From the NCBI RefSeq assembly GCF_024868665.1, contig NC_079896.1, forward strand, positions 25,797,803 through 25,861,802: a DNA stretch of 64,000 bases, read 5' to 3'. Below the pieces are notes generated by a model. The model saw nothing but the letters and a program-made list of their open reading frames with translations. It was not told where the DNA came from and ran no database searches. The stretch is from Triplophysa rosa (taxonomy: Eukaryota > Chordata > Actinopteri > Cypriniformes > Nemacheilidae). Shown in pieces: positions 25,101 through 37,000 of the stretch (position 1 is its first letter; the number at the start of each line of letters is the position of its first letter). A program made the translations under genes and the position numbers.

Positions 25101-28100
25101 GCGGATGACCACTGGCACAGTATAGTGATATCCATCAGCGGTCATCATGCCACACTGACCCTGGACTGCGGCATCCCGCTGGAACTGTGAGGACCTAACT
25201 CTCATATAGCAGCAATAATAATATACTAATTAACATCTGCATAGGACTACATAAAATCATTTGACAAGGACAACTTTATTTCATGTCAACGCAAAGTTTT
25301 GGCTGTTTTTTGTAAATCAAGTGTACAAATACGTTATTTAATGTGACCTCCTGAGGATAATTGTCAACTTTAAGCTTTTTACTGAACCATTTGTTAATAT
25401 AACGTTTTGTGGAAGAAGTATATTTTATAATTCACTAATATACTGTAAATAATAGATGTTACCAAATGGGTGGCTTAATATTGGTTATTTTCAGGGATCG
25501 TTTCAATCACAAAATTGGAAAAAAATGTAATGCTACAGACTGAAGTTTAGCTCGGTTTGTTATTTATTTACACCGTTGTATTTCAGAGTTCATGAACAGC
25601 CGTTTCCCTCTGATCTCAACACCGACGGCTCCAGGTTCCACATTGGAAGTCGAAGGCAGTGGAAAGGCCTGTTCACTGTGAGTTATTTTTCGAACGATTA
25701 TACAGTTTAAGTTCATTACGCTTCATCAGATAATGATCTGTGTTCTTCTTAAAGGGTTTATTACGGCAGCTCGTCCTGTTGCCCGGGTCAGACGCGACAT
25801 CACGAGTGTGTCCCTCATCCAGACCCTCATTGACTGAACTTTCTATCCCTACGATTCTGTCGCATTTGCCAGTCAAAACCCTCACCAATGATGTTCTCCT
25901 CCCTCCATATGGTAAAAAGTGTTCTTTTTTTGGGCTGTACTAATTACATCCGGAATAAAATACTGTGCATATTCATTTGTATTTATAAACACATACACAT
26001 ACATGCATAATAAGAAAAAAAACATTTATACGTGACCCTGGATCACAAAAAGTAGCACGGGAATATTTGTGGTAATGGCCAACAAAACATTGTTTGGGCC
26101 AAAATTATCTATTTTTCTTCTATGCCAATAATCATTAGGATATTAAGTAAAGATCACGTTCCATGAAGATATTCTGTACCAATTTCCTACCATAAATATA
26201 TTGAAACTATATATGTTTTTTGAGTAATATGCTAAGCACTTCATTTGACCAACTTTAAAGGCGATTTTCTCAGTTTTTATTTTATTTTTTGCACCCTCAG
26301 ATTCCAGAGTTTTAAATCGTTATATCTCAGTCAAATACTATATCCGTACAAACTATACATCAATGGAAAGCTTTCGGATGATGTAAAAATCTCAATTTTG
26401 AAAAATTGACCCATAAGACTGGTTTTGTTGTCCAGGGTCACATACATAATTTCAATTATTGGTCAATTTAAATAAATCCATCTAAATATTTATACATGTA
26501 TGTGTATTTTTTTGTATGTGTAATTTTTTATAAAGGGATAGCTATGTTATTTGTTATATTATTTTGTATTATGTAATGTAAGTCGGAGCTGATGGTCTAG
26601 TGGGCATCGCTCTGATGTAGCCCCTGTACAGATTTACTGTCCTGTCCAAAAAAGGCACAACATGTCCTGGAATATTACTAAAATGATTTCTGTAAGGTTA
26701 GATGAAAGTGGAGTTAAACGGTAAAGCATAATGTACTACGCCTTCTAGACAGTATGTACAAATGAAATGGATGGTGATGGTTCAGACAGAGATCCTTAAA
26801 AGAAAACAAGCTTAACATATCTTCTCAGCCAACGCTAATATTGAGCTACGACGAAGCGTCGCCAAATAATTCGTTTTGCGGGGTGAAGGACCACACCGAT
26901 GACACATCTCCCAGAGCCCGCTTGAGTTATCTTCCCAAACTAAACACCTGACACTCGCTTTGCTTTCAGAAGGAAAACAGCTGTTGAAAGCGCTCGCAGC
27001 GAGTTCTGTCAGTGATGGAGCGGGTTTACGCTGGCACACGTCAATCCACTGTTTACATACTCTGTATTCAAATCAGCTAATGGCAACTTTGATCCACATT
27101 ATGAGTCTTTGACACTCTTCGAATGGTTTCTTGTGCCTCCTCTGAAGACCGCCCAGGGTGGCGTCAAATTTCATTTACATGTGCAGATCAATGAACCTCT
27201 ATTTTTCTAAGGAACATTGAAATGTGAACGGATGTTACGGGTCCATGTTAAGCTCGGTGTGCTTTTTTGATGTTTAGAGACTGAGATCCGTGTGACTCTA
27301 GGGTCTAACCCAGCATGCACTGGGGCGGAGCAGGGGCGACTCTGGTTTGACACTCTGAAACGGGGTCTCTTCATTTGTGATGGTACACGCTGGCAGTCTA
27401 TGTCACAAGGTAAGATCATTTAGTAAAACAAATGGACTAGAATACCGTGATATTACAATGGCACATGCCCACAAAACCATGGTAAAAATATGGTACGTTT
27501 TCAACAACCCCCAATGAGGTTCATCAACTGATCAATTGTTTATTGAACCTTCAGAGAAAGACAGACTGGACTATGTAGAGGATTATCAGGATCTATACAC
27601 CATCTCAGAGACGCTGGACATCGAGCTTTTCCAGATCCCCTCTCTCGGCCTGTTCGCTGCTATGGCACACAGAGCCACCAAACCGGGTTCTGCCATCTAC
27701 CGCTGGGACGGCGGTCACTTCCAGCTCTACCAGAACTTCAGCACCTTCAAAGCCCAGGCATGGAAACAGTTCACTGTCGGTGGGAAGGTGAGAACATCTG
27801 AAACAGAACGGTCCTTCATTCATGCGCCAAGAATTGAATCTGATCTTCTCTGCGGGAGACAGATCTTTTGACATTGACTTATCCATTTAAGTTTTAATTA
27901 CTGAAGCTGTCAACCACAGAAATTCACTTCCCTGAATGAACTGTTTCTGTCTGTCTGCAGTCTAATTGTTTCATCTTAAACAAAGATGTGGAACCGTAGC
28001 GAATAGGAAGCCATAAAAGTTCTTTGTTGAGACCTGCGGAGCCCTTTAACTATCCGTATTGAGATCAGTGAAATAATGACTCACGTGCCGTATCTGCCGG

Positions 28101-31100
28101 CTCATCTCCACACAGTTCTATATTTAAAGAGCTGGATTCATGATACTCAAACGACAGACTGACTGATAAGTGTAACTTTATCTCTGTTTGTCTCTATCGG
28201 GCTCATTTATCTTTATGTGTGTTGTACACGTGCCAGATGTTCTTGGCAGTGTCGAACTCCATGGGTCCAGTGAACGGAGGACGAGAGACGTCTGTGATCT
28301 ATAGGTGGAGCAATAAGAGACTGAAGTTTGTGCGTTATCAGACTCTGGAGACACACAGCGCTCGAGACTGGGAGGCCTTTCACATCAATAATGAAGCTTT
28401 TCTAGCGGTGGCCAATCACAGAACAGGTCGGTGTGGTTGCTTGATGCTGTTTGGCTGTCGTTCTGCAAGAATGTTCAATATTGAAATAGAAATAGTACTG
28501 TATATCCAATTTTTAGTGCAGATTTAAACTCAAGACTCTCTGCTTTAGCTGTAAGATCCGGTTTTAACATCAAGATGTGTCACGTCCACATTTCAAAAGA
28601 AACTAATGTCTTACTCTGTGTTTTTGTCATTGTTTTCAGAAAAACCTATCGAAATTAAATAAATATCTGCACATAAAGTACACTTAATTTAACAGGAAAA
28701 CAAGATTCACCTTATTGGCAGATTGACACCGTTTGGATTTCCCCCCAGAAAACAAGACTTAACATCTTGATGCATTTAGTCATTTTGGTTTAGAAGTAAA
28801 TATTTGTCAAATCGATTGTTTGCGATGAATCGATTCCAAAATAAATGTTTGTGTTCATATAATATACAGTATGTGTGTGTATCTTTGTGTATATATTTAT
28901 ATGTTTATTCAAGGATATATTTAAGCAGTAGGTGTGGGTGTATATTTATATACTGAATATATATATGTATGTATGTATGTACTGAATATAAACTATATTT
29001 CGGTATAAATGTATAATTATATAAATATTTGTTATATATACATATAAATTTACATGCCACACATAGGTTTGTCAAATCGATTATTTGTGATTAATCGATT
29101 CCAAAACAAATGTTTGTGTTCATATAATACAGTATGTGTGTGTGTCTTTGTGTATATATTTATATGTACTGTATATATATGTATAAATACACAGACATTC
29201 AAGGATATATTTAAGCAGTGGGTGTGTGTTTGGGTATATATATATATATATACTGTATATATATATGTACTGAATATAAATTATATTTAAGTATAAATGT
29301 ATATTTATATAAATATTTGTCATATATACAGTAAATATAAATTTACATGCCACACACACACGTATTATATATACACAAATATTTATTTTGGAATCAATTA
29401 ATTGACTTGACAGCACTAAATTTATCTTAATTTGAGATTGTTTAAGATATTTGTACTGAAAAACGGAGTACTAAGTAAGAAATACATTTTTGCTGCGTTA
29501 TTTGACACATTTGATAAATTGTACAAAAAAGCCTCTCTATCCAAACAACAAGGATAAAAAAAAGCTTATTTGCATTATGGTCCTTTATATTTAAAATGAA
29601 AAAAATAAATAAAGTGGTAACACTAATAATTTGACACCATACAAGTTACAATCAACACCCTTCAAATCAATTCAAATCAATTATTATATATCGCTGTATT
29701 TTTAAAAACACCTTAACATGTTTTATAAAACACTTGTTCACTCACTTCAGACCATTAAATAACATCTCTGTCATCACTCTAGAGAATGGAAATCACAACA
29801 TTGACAGTGTTGTTTACAAGTGGAACCCAGGCACCAAGACGTTTGATGTGAACCAGACCATCTCAACATCAGGAGCGTACGACTGGGAGTTTTTCTCCGT
29901 AGGGCCGTACCACTTCCTCGCGGTGGCCAACGCGTTTGACGGCACATCCACGCAAACCGATTCGTCCATCTATATCTGGCTCGGTGGAGCATTTCAACTC
30001 TTTCAGAGTATACGGGTAAGAATCAAAAGGATGGTTCTCAAGGGAGTCATTCTCAAAATAACTGACTTTGAAGCTTTTGTGTATATAGAAGACATCTCCA
30101 GCCTGCATGGGTCAAAAACTAAGGAGTGCGTTCATGTCAAAAATATGATTGAAGGACCTTGTGGAGGTGTTTCCCAGTTAGTTACATTTACCTGACACCT
30201 GTTCTCACAGAATCACCTCAGGGTGTCAGTAGTATCGCTCGGGTTGTTTAAGTATAGGCTGAATTAAAGGCGCAACCATCATAAAAGACCATGATGTGCT
30301 ACTTCAGAGATTCATTGGAATCCTGCTGTCATACACTCCATCACTGCAAATGACTTCATCTGTGAAAGCTTGTGGTAATACTCGGATTGTAAAATACTCT
30401 TATGTTTTAAACTTGTAAACGAAGTACGCATTTCTTCACACAAAGTTGTAAAAATCCTATAGAGTAAGCCTTATGGATTACTTTACAGTAGTGATGCTTT
30501 TATAGACAGACAAGGTCTCTTTGAAATATTGTATGGACAATAAATGCAAAGCAATGATGTGACGTTATATTTTATATGCTAGGTTTTAAATAAACCATTA
30601 CATGTTTAATGGCACAGTATATGAACAGTAATCGGAAGTCGGATGAATAATGTAACAACAGCTTTGATTTAAAGCTATAAAAGTATTAAACCGTTTCAAT
30701 GGGTGCTGAATTGGCTTTAAATCACTGATGTAATGTACATGTCAGACTCTCAGCTTGTGATGTGTTGTCAGCCCTGTCGGCTGGGAATTTCCCTCTGTGC
30801 AGATGTGTTTTATAGGGGAACGAGGACGAGAAGCGCTTTAATTGTGTGTGTTTGTGTTAATATTAAGCATTTAGATGAGGTTACACTATAATTGAATCTC
30901 TGAGATCAACAAAAATCAAAGTCTCTGTGATGTGATGTGATGTGATGTGATGTGATGTGATGTGATGTGATGTGATATGATATGTACAGTAACTCATGAA
31001 CATGTTGATGCAGTCGGAGTGAAATAAGCAGGGCTGTGCTTCCCGAAAATATGGCGTCATGCACTACAGTCCTCTTTAAGTTCGCAAAAAATGTAAATTG

Positions 31101-32831
31101 TGTCATTGTTTCAGACCCATGAGAAAACAGTAACTGGTAATGGCGTTTATGGACTTTCGGATATGAATTTGTAAGTATATGAATAACCGATTACATTTCC
31201 ACTCTCTTTAATCCTGTAATATGTGGTTTTCTGTAGACATTTGGGGCTACAGACTGGGAAATGTTTCAGATTGGAAACAGAGTGTTTCTAGCAGTTGCTA
31301 ATGGACACATGTTGTGTGAGAGAGGACCAAGCCTTTATACCATCAACTCAACTATATACGAACTCGACATGACAACCAAGATGTTCCTCAAGTTCCAAGA
31401 CATCGTCACATACAGGTAAATCACAACTTTCCTTTCTTCTGGAACGAACATCAATGCACATTCCTCCACAAATGAATATATACTGTAAGTACAATAATGT
31501 AAATCAGCAAGCATTTTAGATTTGACCTCTTTTACCACTCTGTTGACAGTGCAGTGGACTGGGAGTTCTTCTCAATTGGAGATGAGCACTTCTTAGTAGT
31601 AGCCAACTCTTATGATGGAGCGACCTACTCTTTGAACAGTGTTATTTACAGGTAATAATCCACAGTTTGTATGGAGTATAAACAAGTAATTGAATGTCAT
31701 TCACGTGTGCAGTAAAGCAGAAGATTACTGTACATTTTTTAAATACTTACTGTCATGTTAGACTAGGGGCCCTATCATGCACCCGGCGCAACGCAAGTGT
31801 TTTTGCTAGTTTCAGCCCGACGCAGTTCTCGTTTTCCCGTCCTGCGCTGTGTTGTTTAAATAGCAAATGCATTTGCGCTCATTTGTGCACCCGTGGGCGT
31901 GTTGGTCTAAAAAAGAGCTGTTTTCAGGCGCATTGTTGGCGCGCTGCTATTTTGAGGAACTGAAAATAGCCTGCGCCATAGACCAACTCAAACCTGGTCT
32001 GTGGCGCAATATTTTTTTGTTATTTAAAGAGCGCGTTAGTAGAAAATGCGCCTCTGGGCGGGTCCACAACGCTCTTTCACTTTATTTATTACACAGAGGG
32101 AAGCGCAGCAGCACACAAACATGCCAAATATAAAAATAAATGGTGTACAATGTAAAAGATGATTATTGTGGACATCAATATAAAAATCTGGCTTGTCCTG
32201 TAGATGCCTTTCCTCTCTGGAGAAGCGTCCAGTCTTTGCTCTGGCAAAGTCCGCCGTGTAAATATCCGCCATGGCGCGAGCGCAACTGGCTCTTAAAGGG
32301 AATGAGAGATGAGACTCTGATTGGTTTACTGCACGTTACGCCGGAAAAACACCCATTACTCATTAGGAGAATCGGGACAACCCGTTTAGACCATGCGCTG
32401 GGCGCGCTGACCGTTTTCCCGTCGTTAAACTAGCAAAAGTGGATTCGGACACGCCCTGAGTGCACCTGCGCCCTGCGCTTTAGGCCATGCGCTTAGATCG
32501 TGAAAATAGGGCCCCATATCTGGCTTGTTTGCATATAAAAGCCTCAGTAAACCTACAAAATAATTGTTATAATTTATATCTATAGCAACCATACTTTAAT
32601 GTCTATAGTTTAGAAGATATTGTTACTAATGTTGAATAGTTATGTTGAATGTTTAAAAAAATGTTGGCTGTTGACAGGTGGCAGGGATATGAGGGCTTTG
32701 TGCCTGTCCATCGGTTACCCACTATTGGATGCAGTGACTGGGAATTTTTTACCTCAGCAGAAGGTTCATTCCTGATGTACTCCAGTGCCAAAGCCCCTCT
32801 CTCCAAAGTCTTCAAGCTAAAGGTCCACTGA
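22164..32831 (+). CDS. tspear: Thrombospondin-type laminin G domain and EAR repeat protein (TSPEAR), complete
   Basis: TSPEAR is a secreted or surface protein needed for tooth and hair-follicle development and linked to Notch signalling; hearing involvement has been proposed. Exons: 22164-22278, 24136-24356, 24960-25186, 25587-25677, 25755-25911, 27278-27409, 27555-27787, 28237-28426, 29783-30015, 31237-31415, 31550-31651, 32678-32831. The total of 2034 nt is 677 residues plus stop (human about 669), and all phases close. Residues 1 to about 30 form a signal peptide (hydrophobic WCLLLLPL). Exons 2-5 encode the laminin-G/TSPN-like domain ([20 protein letters not shown] ... [19 protein letters not shown]). 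Exons 7-12 encode EAR repeats with recurring DWE cores: ARDWEAF, AYDWEFF, ATDWEMF, AVDWEFF, CSDWEFF. I chose the ATG at 22164 because the hydrophobic core follows it directly; an in-frame ATG at 22104 would add 20 unlike residues. In human, UBE2G2 and TSPEAR are also neighbours (21q22.3). Confidence 0.95.
22483..22640. repeat. GGGTTAA-type interspersed repeat in tspear intron 1
   Basis: Contains gctgggttattttcaaccca, aacccaaccattgggttaaa and aatgggttcaaacaacccgg, same family as 2088-2245 and 60447-60640. Confidence 0.55.
23720..23937. mobile_element. MITE related to the 7004-7265 element
   Basis: Begins ttaaaggtataattcactca and ends tgggtgaaccgttcctttaa, a degraded version of the ttaaagggacagttcaccca termini. 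Lies in tspear intron 1. Confidence 0.65.
26032..26441. mobile_element. gtgaccctgga-terminus MITE, nested in another repeat
   Basis: Begins gtgaccctggatcacaaaa and ends gttgtccagggtcac; the outer 11 bases are an exact inverted pair. The sequence on either side (acacatacacatacatgc before, tacatgtatgtgta after) belongs to a ggctgtcaaa-type MITE, so this element inserted into an older one. It lies in tspear intron 5. Confidence 0.75.
28810..29416. repeat. Two tandem copies of a TATA/TGTG-rich MITE
   Basis: Two blocks start with nearly the same words (gtcaaatcgattgtttgcga at 28808 and gtcaaatcgattatttgtga at 29070), each followed by cgattccaaaa(t/c)aaatgtttg and long (TA)n/(TATG)n tracts. The second block ends in 'ttgacttgacagcactaaa'. 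They relate to the 19653-19927 element and lie in tspear intron 8. Confidence 0.65.
30927..30984. repeat. (TGTGA)n microsatellite
   Basis: About eleven units of TGTGA, the last degenerating to TATGA, in tspear intron 9. Confidence 0.95.
31765..32514. mobile_element. 750-bp non-autonomous DNA transposon in tspear intron 11
   Basis: Begins aggggccctatcatgcaccc and ends gatcgtgaaaatagggcccc. The interior is rich in gcgc words (aacgcaagtg, ccatgcgctgggcgcgctga), unlike the surrounding AT-rich intron. Ends and interior are both partly self-complementary. Several open frames cross it, but none resembles a transposase. A target duplication is not clear. Confidence 0.75.
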
Positions 32832-33298
32832 GGGTGCAATCGAAGTCACTGACTCAATGGTCTTCTATGCAACCTCAGCTGTGACTTTGCAATGTCAGAG
32901 AGGCGACTCTGATTTACAATGGATTGAATATGTGGAGTTTGAAACTTTTGGAAACTACCTCATCTCCTATAAGGACTGTCGGCATGCATGGTAAAAAAAT
33001 CAGAGATAACTCTGTCACATGTGTCCTAGTATCATCATTTAAATGGTTCGGCAAAGGACTGCGTTGTTTCTGTCAGAATGTCAGCGGGCTTCTGACATCC
33101 CCTCGACCCATACCCATAACCCCCCCCCACCCCGGGTCCTGAAAAACAGAATCTGTCTGGGTCTGGGATACACACAGGTTTTGTTTATCTGTCATGACAA
33201 ATACAATGTTTAACACAAACAAAAGTAACCAAAAATGTAAAATAATGTAATAATGCTATTTATATGTGAAATATTGCATAACTGTTTCTTTGCACTAC

Positions 33299-33304
33299 AA
33301 TAAA
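33299..33304 (+). promoter_or_regulatory. Poly(A) signal, tspear (candidate)
   Basis: AATAAA 468 bp downstream of the tspear stop, followed by a T-rich stretch. Confidence 0.45.
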
Positions 33305-33419
33305 CCTATTTTACTTTGTTGCTATTTTTGTCAATATGCATTTACTTAATATTTTATACGAATTGTATTGATTAATATATATAACTGCATCCATTTTAAT
33401 ATAAATACATGGTCCGCTC

Positions 33420-34072
33420 CAATCGTTAGACACTAAAGCCGGCCGTTAACTACAAAACCCCTCGAGCCAAAAAACACCTACCTGAGAGAAAGTTGTAGTT
33501 CTTTAAGATAAACAAAACAACGCGTGCAAATAAGAGTAGTTAGCATTCAGAACCACAAGTACCACAATGCACTGCGGCTGAACGTCTTCCTTGTGAAACA
33601 TGGCTGCGTCCTGAAACACGAACAGAGTTCTACTCAGATTTTATTTATGTCCTTATCATAATTAAATATCCGACTGATTTGGTTTAAACTGTCTCGTTTA
33701 ACAAGACATTAAGTAAATGCGTCAACGGTATAATAAACCGGAACTAATACAGCGACTGTCACCGAAAAACATTCGTTGTATGAAATCTTAGCGCTGAAAT
33801 ATGGAAGCAGTCGCGCTGTCACGTCAGATTGCCAGTTTGCGTTTAAAGGACTGAGATTCACTGACGACACCGTAAAATATCATTTTCTCCCCCGGTTGGT
33901 TTCTGAAAAGCGATGTTTAGTCCTGTAAAGTCTTCTTATTCCAGGGTGAGCCCGTCGGTTGTAAACCGGGAGCTGGGGAAGACCAAGATGAGATAGCAAT
34001 AGGTGAAACTTTCAGTTTTCTCTAAACGAAACCTAACGAACAGGAGGTTTATCAACACTAAACGTTGCGAAG
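33420..34072 (+). promoter_or_regulatory. Probable usp40 promoter and 5' UTR region
   Basis: The interval between the tspear poly(A) site and the usp40 ATG contains a motif near 33550 (ccacaatgcactgcgg) of the type found in many vertebrate housekeeping promoters bound by ZNF143/THAP11. There is no TATA box. A complete four-codon upstream frame (ATG at 33600, strong context aacATGG, stop at 33612) would be in the leader if transcription starts at the motif. A ttccag|ggtgag pattern near 33940 may be a splice site. Confidence 0.4.
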
Positions 34073-37000
34073 ATGTTCGGGGATCTGTTTGAGGAGGACG
34101 GGGACGGCTTTTCCTCCACACCTGGCACAGGTAAACCTGTGAAGGGGAGAGAGTGCGAACCTCCTCCACCCCGGGGAAAAGTCCAGCTGTGCGGGATAAA
34201 GAATCAGGGTGGCACTTGTTACCTGAACTCCCTCATCCAGACTCTTCTGTTCACACCCGAGTTGAGAGGTGCGTTGAGCACTTTGAGGATGTGTGTGATG
34301 TTTGGTGGTTTTACTCACGAAACTGTCTGTTGTAGAGGAACTCTTCAGTCTTGGACCGGATGAATTGGGTTGTCTGGCTGACAAGGACAACCCGGAGGCC
34401 AAGGTGCGTGTGAGGATGAGAGATGCAGCAGGTGTGTGTGTTTTAGAGGGACAGGTGAATAGACAGTTTGTGCTGTGTGATCTCAGGTCCGTGTGATCCC
34501 ACTGGAACTTCAGAGTTTGTTTGCTCGTCTTTTGCTGGCGGACGAACAGACGGCCTCTACAACAGATCTGACTGACAGCTTTGGATGGACCAACAATGAG
34601 GTACAAAGCCCTTGGGGATCTTTCTTTACTTGTCATACAGCAGATGCTTTTGATTTTTGAAAAGGTGGCTTGCCAAAGAGTCACTTTGGATTAAAGCCTC
34701 TAAATATAACTATATTAGTGTTTTCTCGGTAACGCTTATTATTCCTTTAAACTATAGAACAACCACTGTTGAACTGTCTCAGACTGAACTTGATTCTTCA
34801 TTCAGATAAATAAGGATGCACTCTGATGACTGTGTTTTTGTGACACTGAACTCTTCAGGTCTGGAGCGAGAACAGGTTTATCTCATATGGATATGTTGGT
34901 TTGTGGGTTGTGTGGGTTGTGTCTTTAGGAAATGGCTCAGCAGGATGTTCAGGAGCTGAACCGGATCCTGTTCAGCGCTCTAGAAAGCTCTTTAGTGGAC
35001 ACTTCGGGCAGCAGGCTCATACACCGCCTGTACCACGGGACGCTTGTCAACCAGATCACCTGCAAGGAATGCGGCAACATCAGTGAGAGACAGGTGAGAT
35101 GAGAGAGTGTGTGTGTGCGCCACTGAAATTCACCTCACTTTTTTATTCACTTGATTTTCCTTCAATTCGCTTTAGTTCACACTTGACTTTAATTCACTTT
35201 CCTTTCCTTTGGTTCTTTCTCAGGAGGACTTTCTGGACCTGACAGTGTCCGTGCGGGGTGTGAGTGGACTGGAGGAGGCGCTGTGGAACATGTTTGTGGA
35301 GGAAGAGCTCTTTGAGGGTAATAACCTCTATCGCTGCAGCAAATGTGACCAGCTGGTCAGGGCTGCTAAGGTCAGTCACGACTTTTATCACTTGTTTGTC
35401 TTTTTTCATCCCAGGCCATGTTCACAGGAGACTCAAAACTGAGTTTGCTGAAATGTCAAATACAGTTTTAAACTCCTATCGTTTGTCTTAGTTACGCACG
35501 TTCAGAACTCGAGTCAATTCTGCTGCGAGTTCTGAAAGTTACAGTTTTTGTAGTACATCAAGCTCTTTCATCTTAAACGATAAAAAATTGGTTCCTCATC
35601 ATATGACCCCATTAATGTGCAAATAGCGCTAAGCTGCAATTCAAGAGAACTACAGTATTGAGGTAAACCTGCTGTAATTCAGTTGAATAAACCTGTTTAA
35701 CTTTATGATGTCGCTGCTTGCAGTCTGCTAAACTGAGGGATCTGCCACCGTTCCTCACCATTTCTCTTTTGAGGTTCAACTTCGACTTCGCCAAGTGTGA
35801 ACGCTACAAAGAGACGGGAAGCTACGTCTTTCCTCTGACCTTCAATCTCAGAGCGTTTTGTGAGCAGGTACAAAAACCGAATGCGTTAAAAGACTAAATA
35901 ACAGCAGTAATCAAATTGTGCGAGTAATAAAGTAATAAGAATATTAATACACACATTGTTTTCAACAGAGCAATTGGTCAGACTCGGAGTATTCGTACGA
36001 GCTCTTCTCTGTCATCATACACAAAGGAGGTTGTTACGGTGGCCATTATCACGTCTATATCAAAGATGTGGATCAGCTTGGCCACTGGGAGGCACCGGTG
36101 AGTCTATACTGTATGTACAGTATGACCTGTAGTTTTGTCTTTTCTCTGACCACTCAGGACTTTTCATTTGTATTTTATTAGGTTTTTATGTACAATAGGT
36201 AGCATGTACATCAAACATCATCTCTATCTCTTAGAGCTTTTTCTGCTGCATACTTTTTGCTGTAATCCTCTGTTGGGATTTGTCCTCAGGATGAAGATGT
36301 AAAAGTTAAGACAAAGACCTGGAGACAAGAGGCCAGAGTGACAGAAGACAAGAGTGAGATTGAGAATTCAGTGGACGCGGATGATCCGCTATCTGTTCTG
36401 ACCGCTATTCTTGCTCAGGTACAGCATCAATCCATAGAGCTGCTTGTAGCCATGAGGTGTGAAAATGAAATCGCTGTTAGAGATCACAAACTAATATACC
36501 AGTAATATCTAGTACATTAGAGCTCGCAGAAGTACTCATTTGAACTAATTGTCCAGAAAAAAATGGTCCAGCACTGATGCTTGTAACATGCATTGTGAAC
36601 ACACTAATCATCGGTTTCACTTCAGAAATATTTAACCATATAAAATCATGTCACAGAGCTACACTGAAACAGGAAGTGATGACATCAGAAGGACGTTTTT
36701 GTTTTCAAAACAAGAGCGACTGAAGTCATGTGATGCATGACGAGTTGCGACAGACCTAACACGACAGCTAGTGGCAAAACTAATGACCTACTCTTGTTGG
36801 TGCCACTGAGATTTGTGTAAATATTGATTTACTTGCATAGATACAGTCCAATCCGTTCACCGTGAAGCCACCGTAGTCAATGTTTACATTCATATTCCAA
36901 TTCTTCTTTTTCTCAGGAGGAGTCAAACTCTGTGCTTGTGGATCAGCTGGGACAAAAGCTGCTGAATAAAACCGGCACACCGTGGAGCAAAAAATACAAG

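Noticed and set aside
29054..29416. Protein-coding frames rich in Tyr/Ile
   Set aside because: They translate (TA)n and (TATG)n tracts of a MITE.
30927..30984. CRISPR-like or regulatory repeat array
   Set aside because: A simple pentanucleotide microsatellite; there are no spacers.
31694..32433. Several 60-97 residue open frames as a possible transposase
   Set aside because: They overlap in different frames within a GC-rich non-autonomous element and show no DDE or other transposase motif.
34058..34684. 208-residue minus-strand open frame opposite usp40 exons 1-3
   Set aside because: It is the antisense shadow of usp40 coding sequence and introns, with no recognisable domain.
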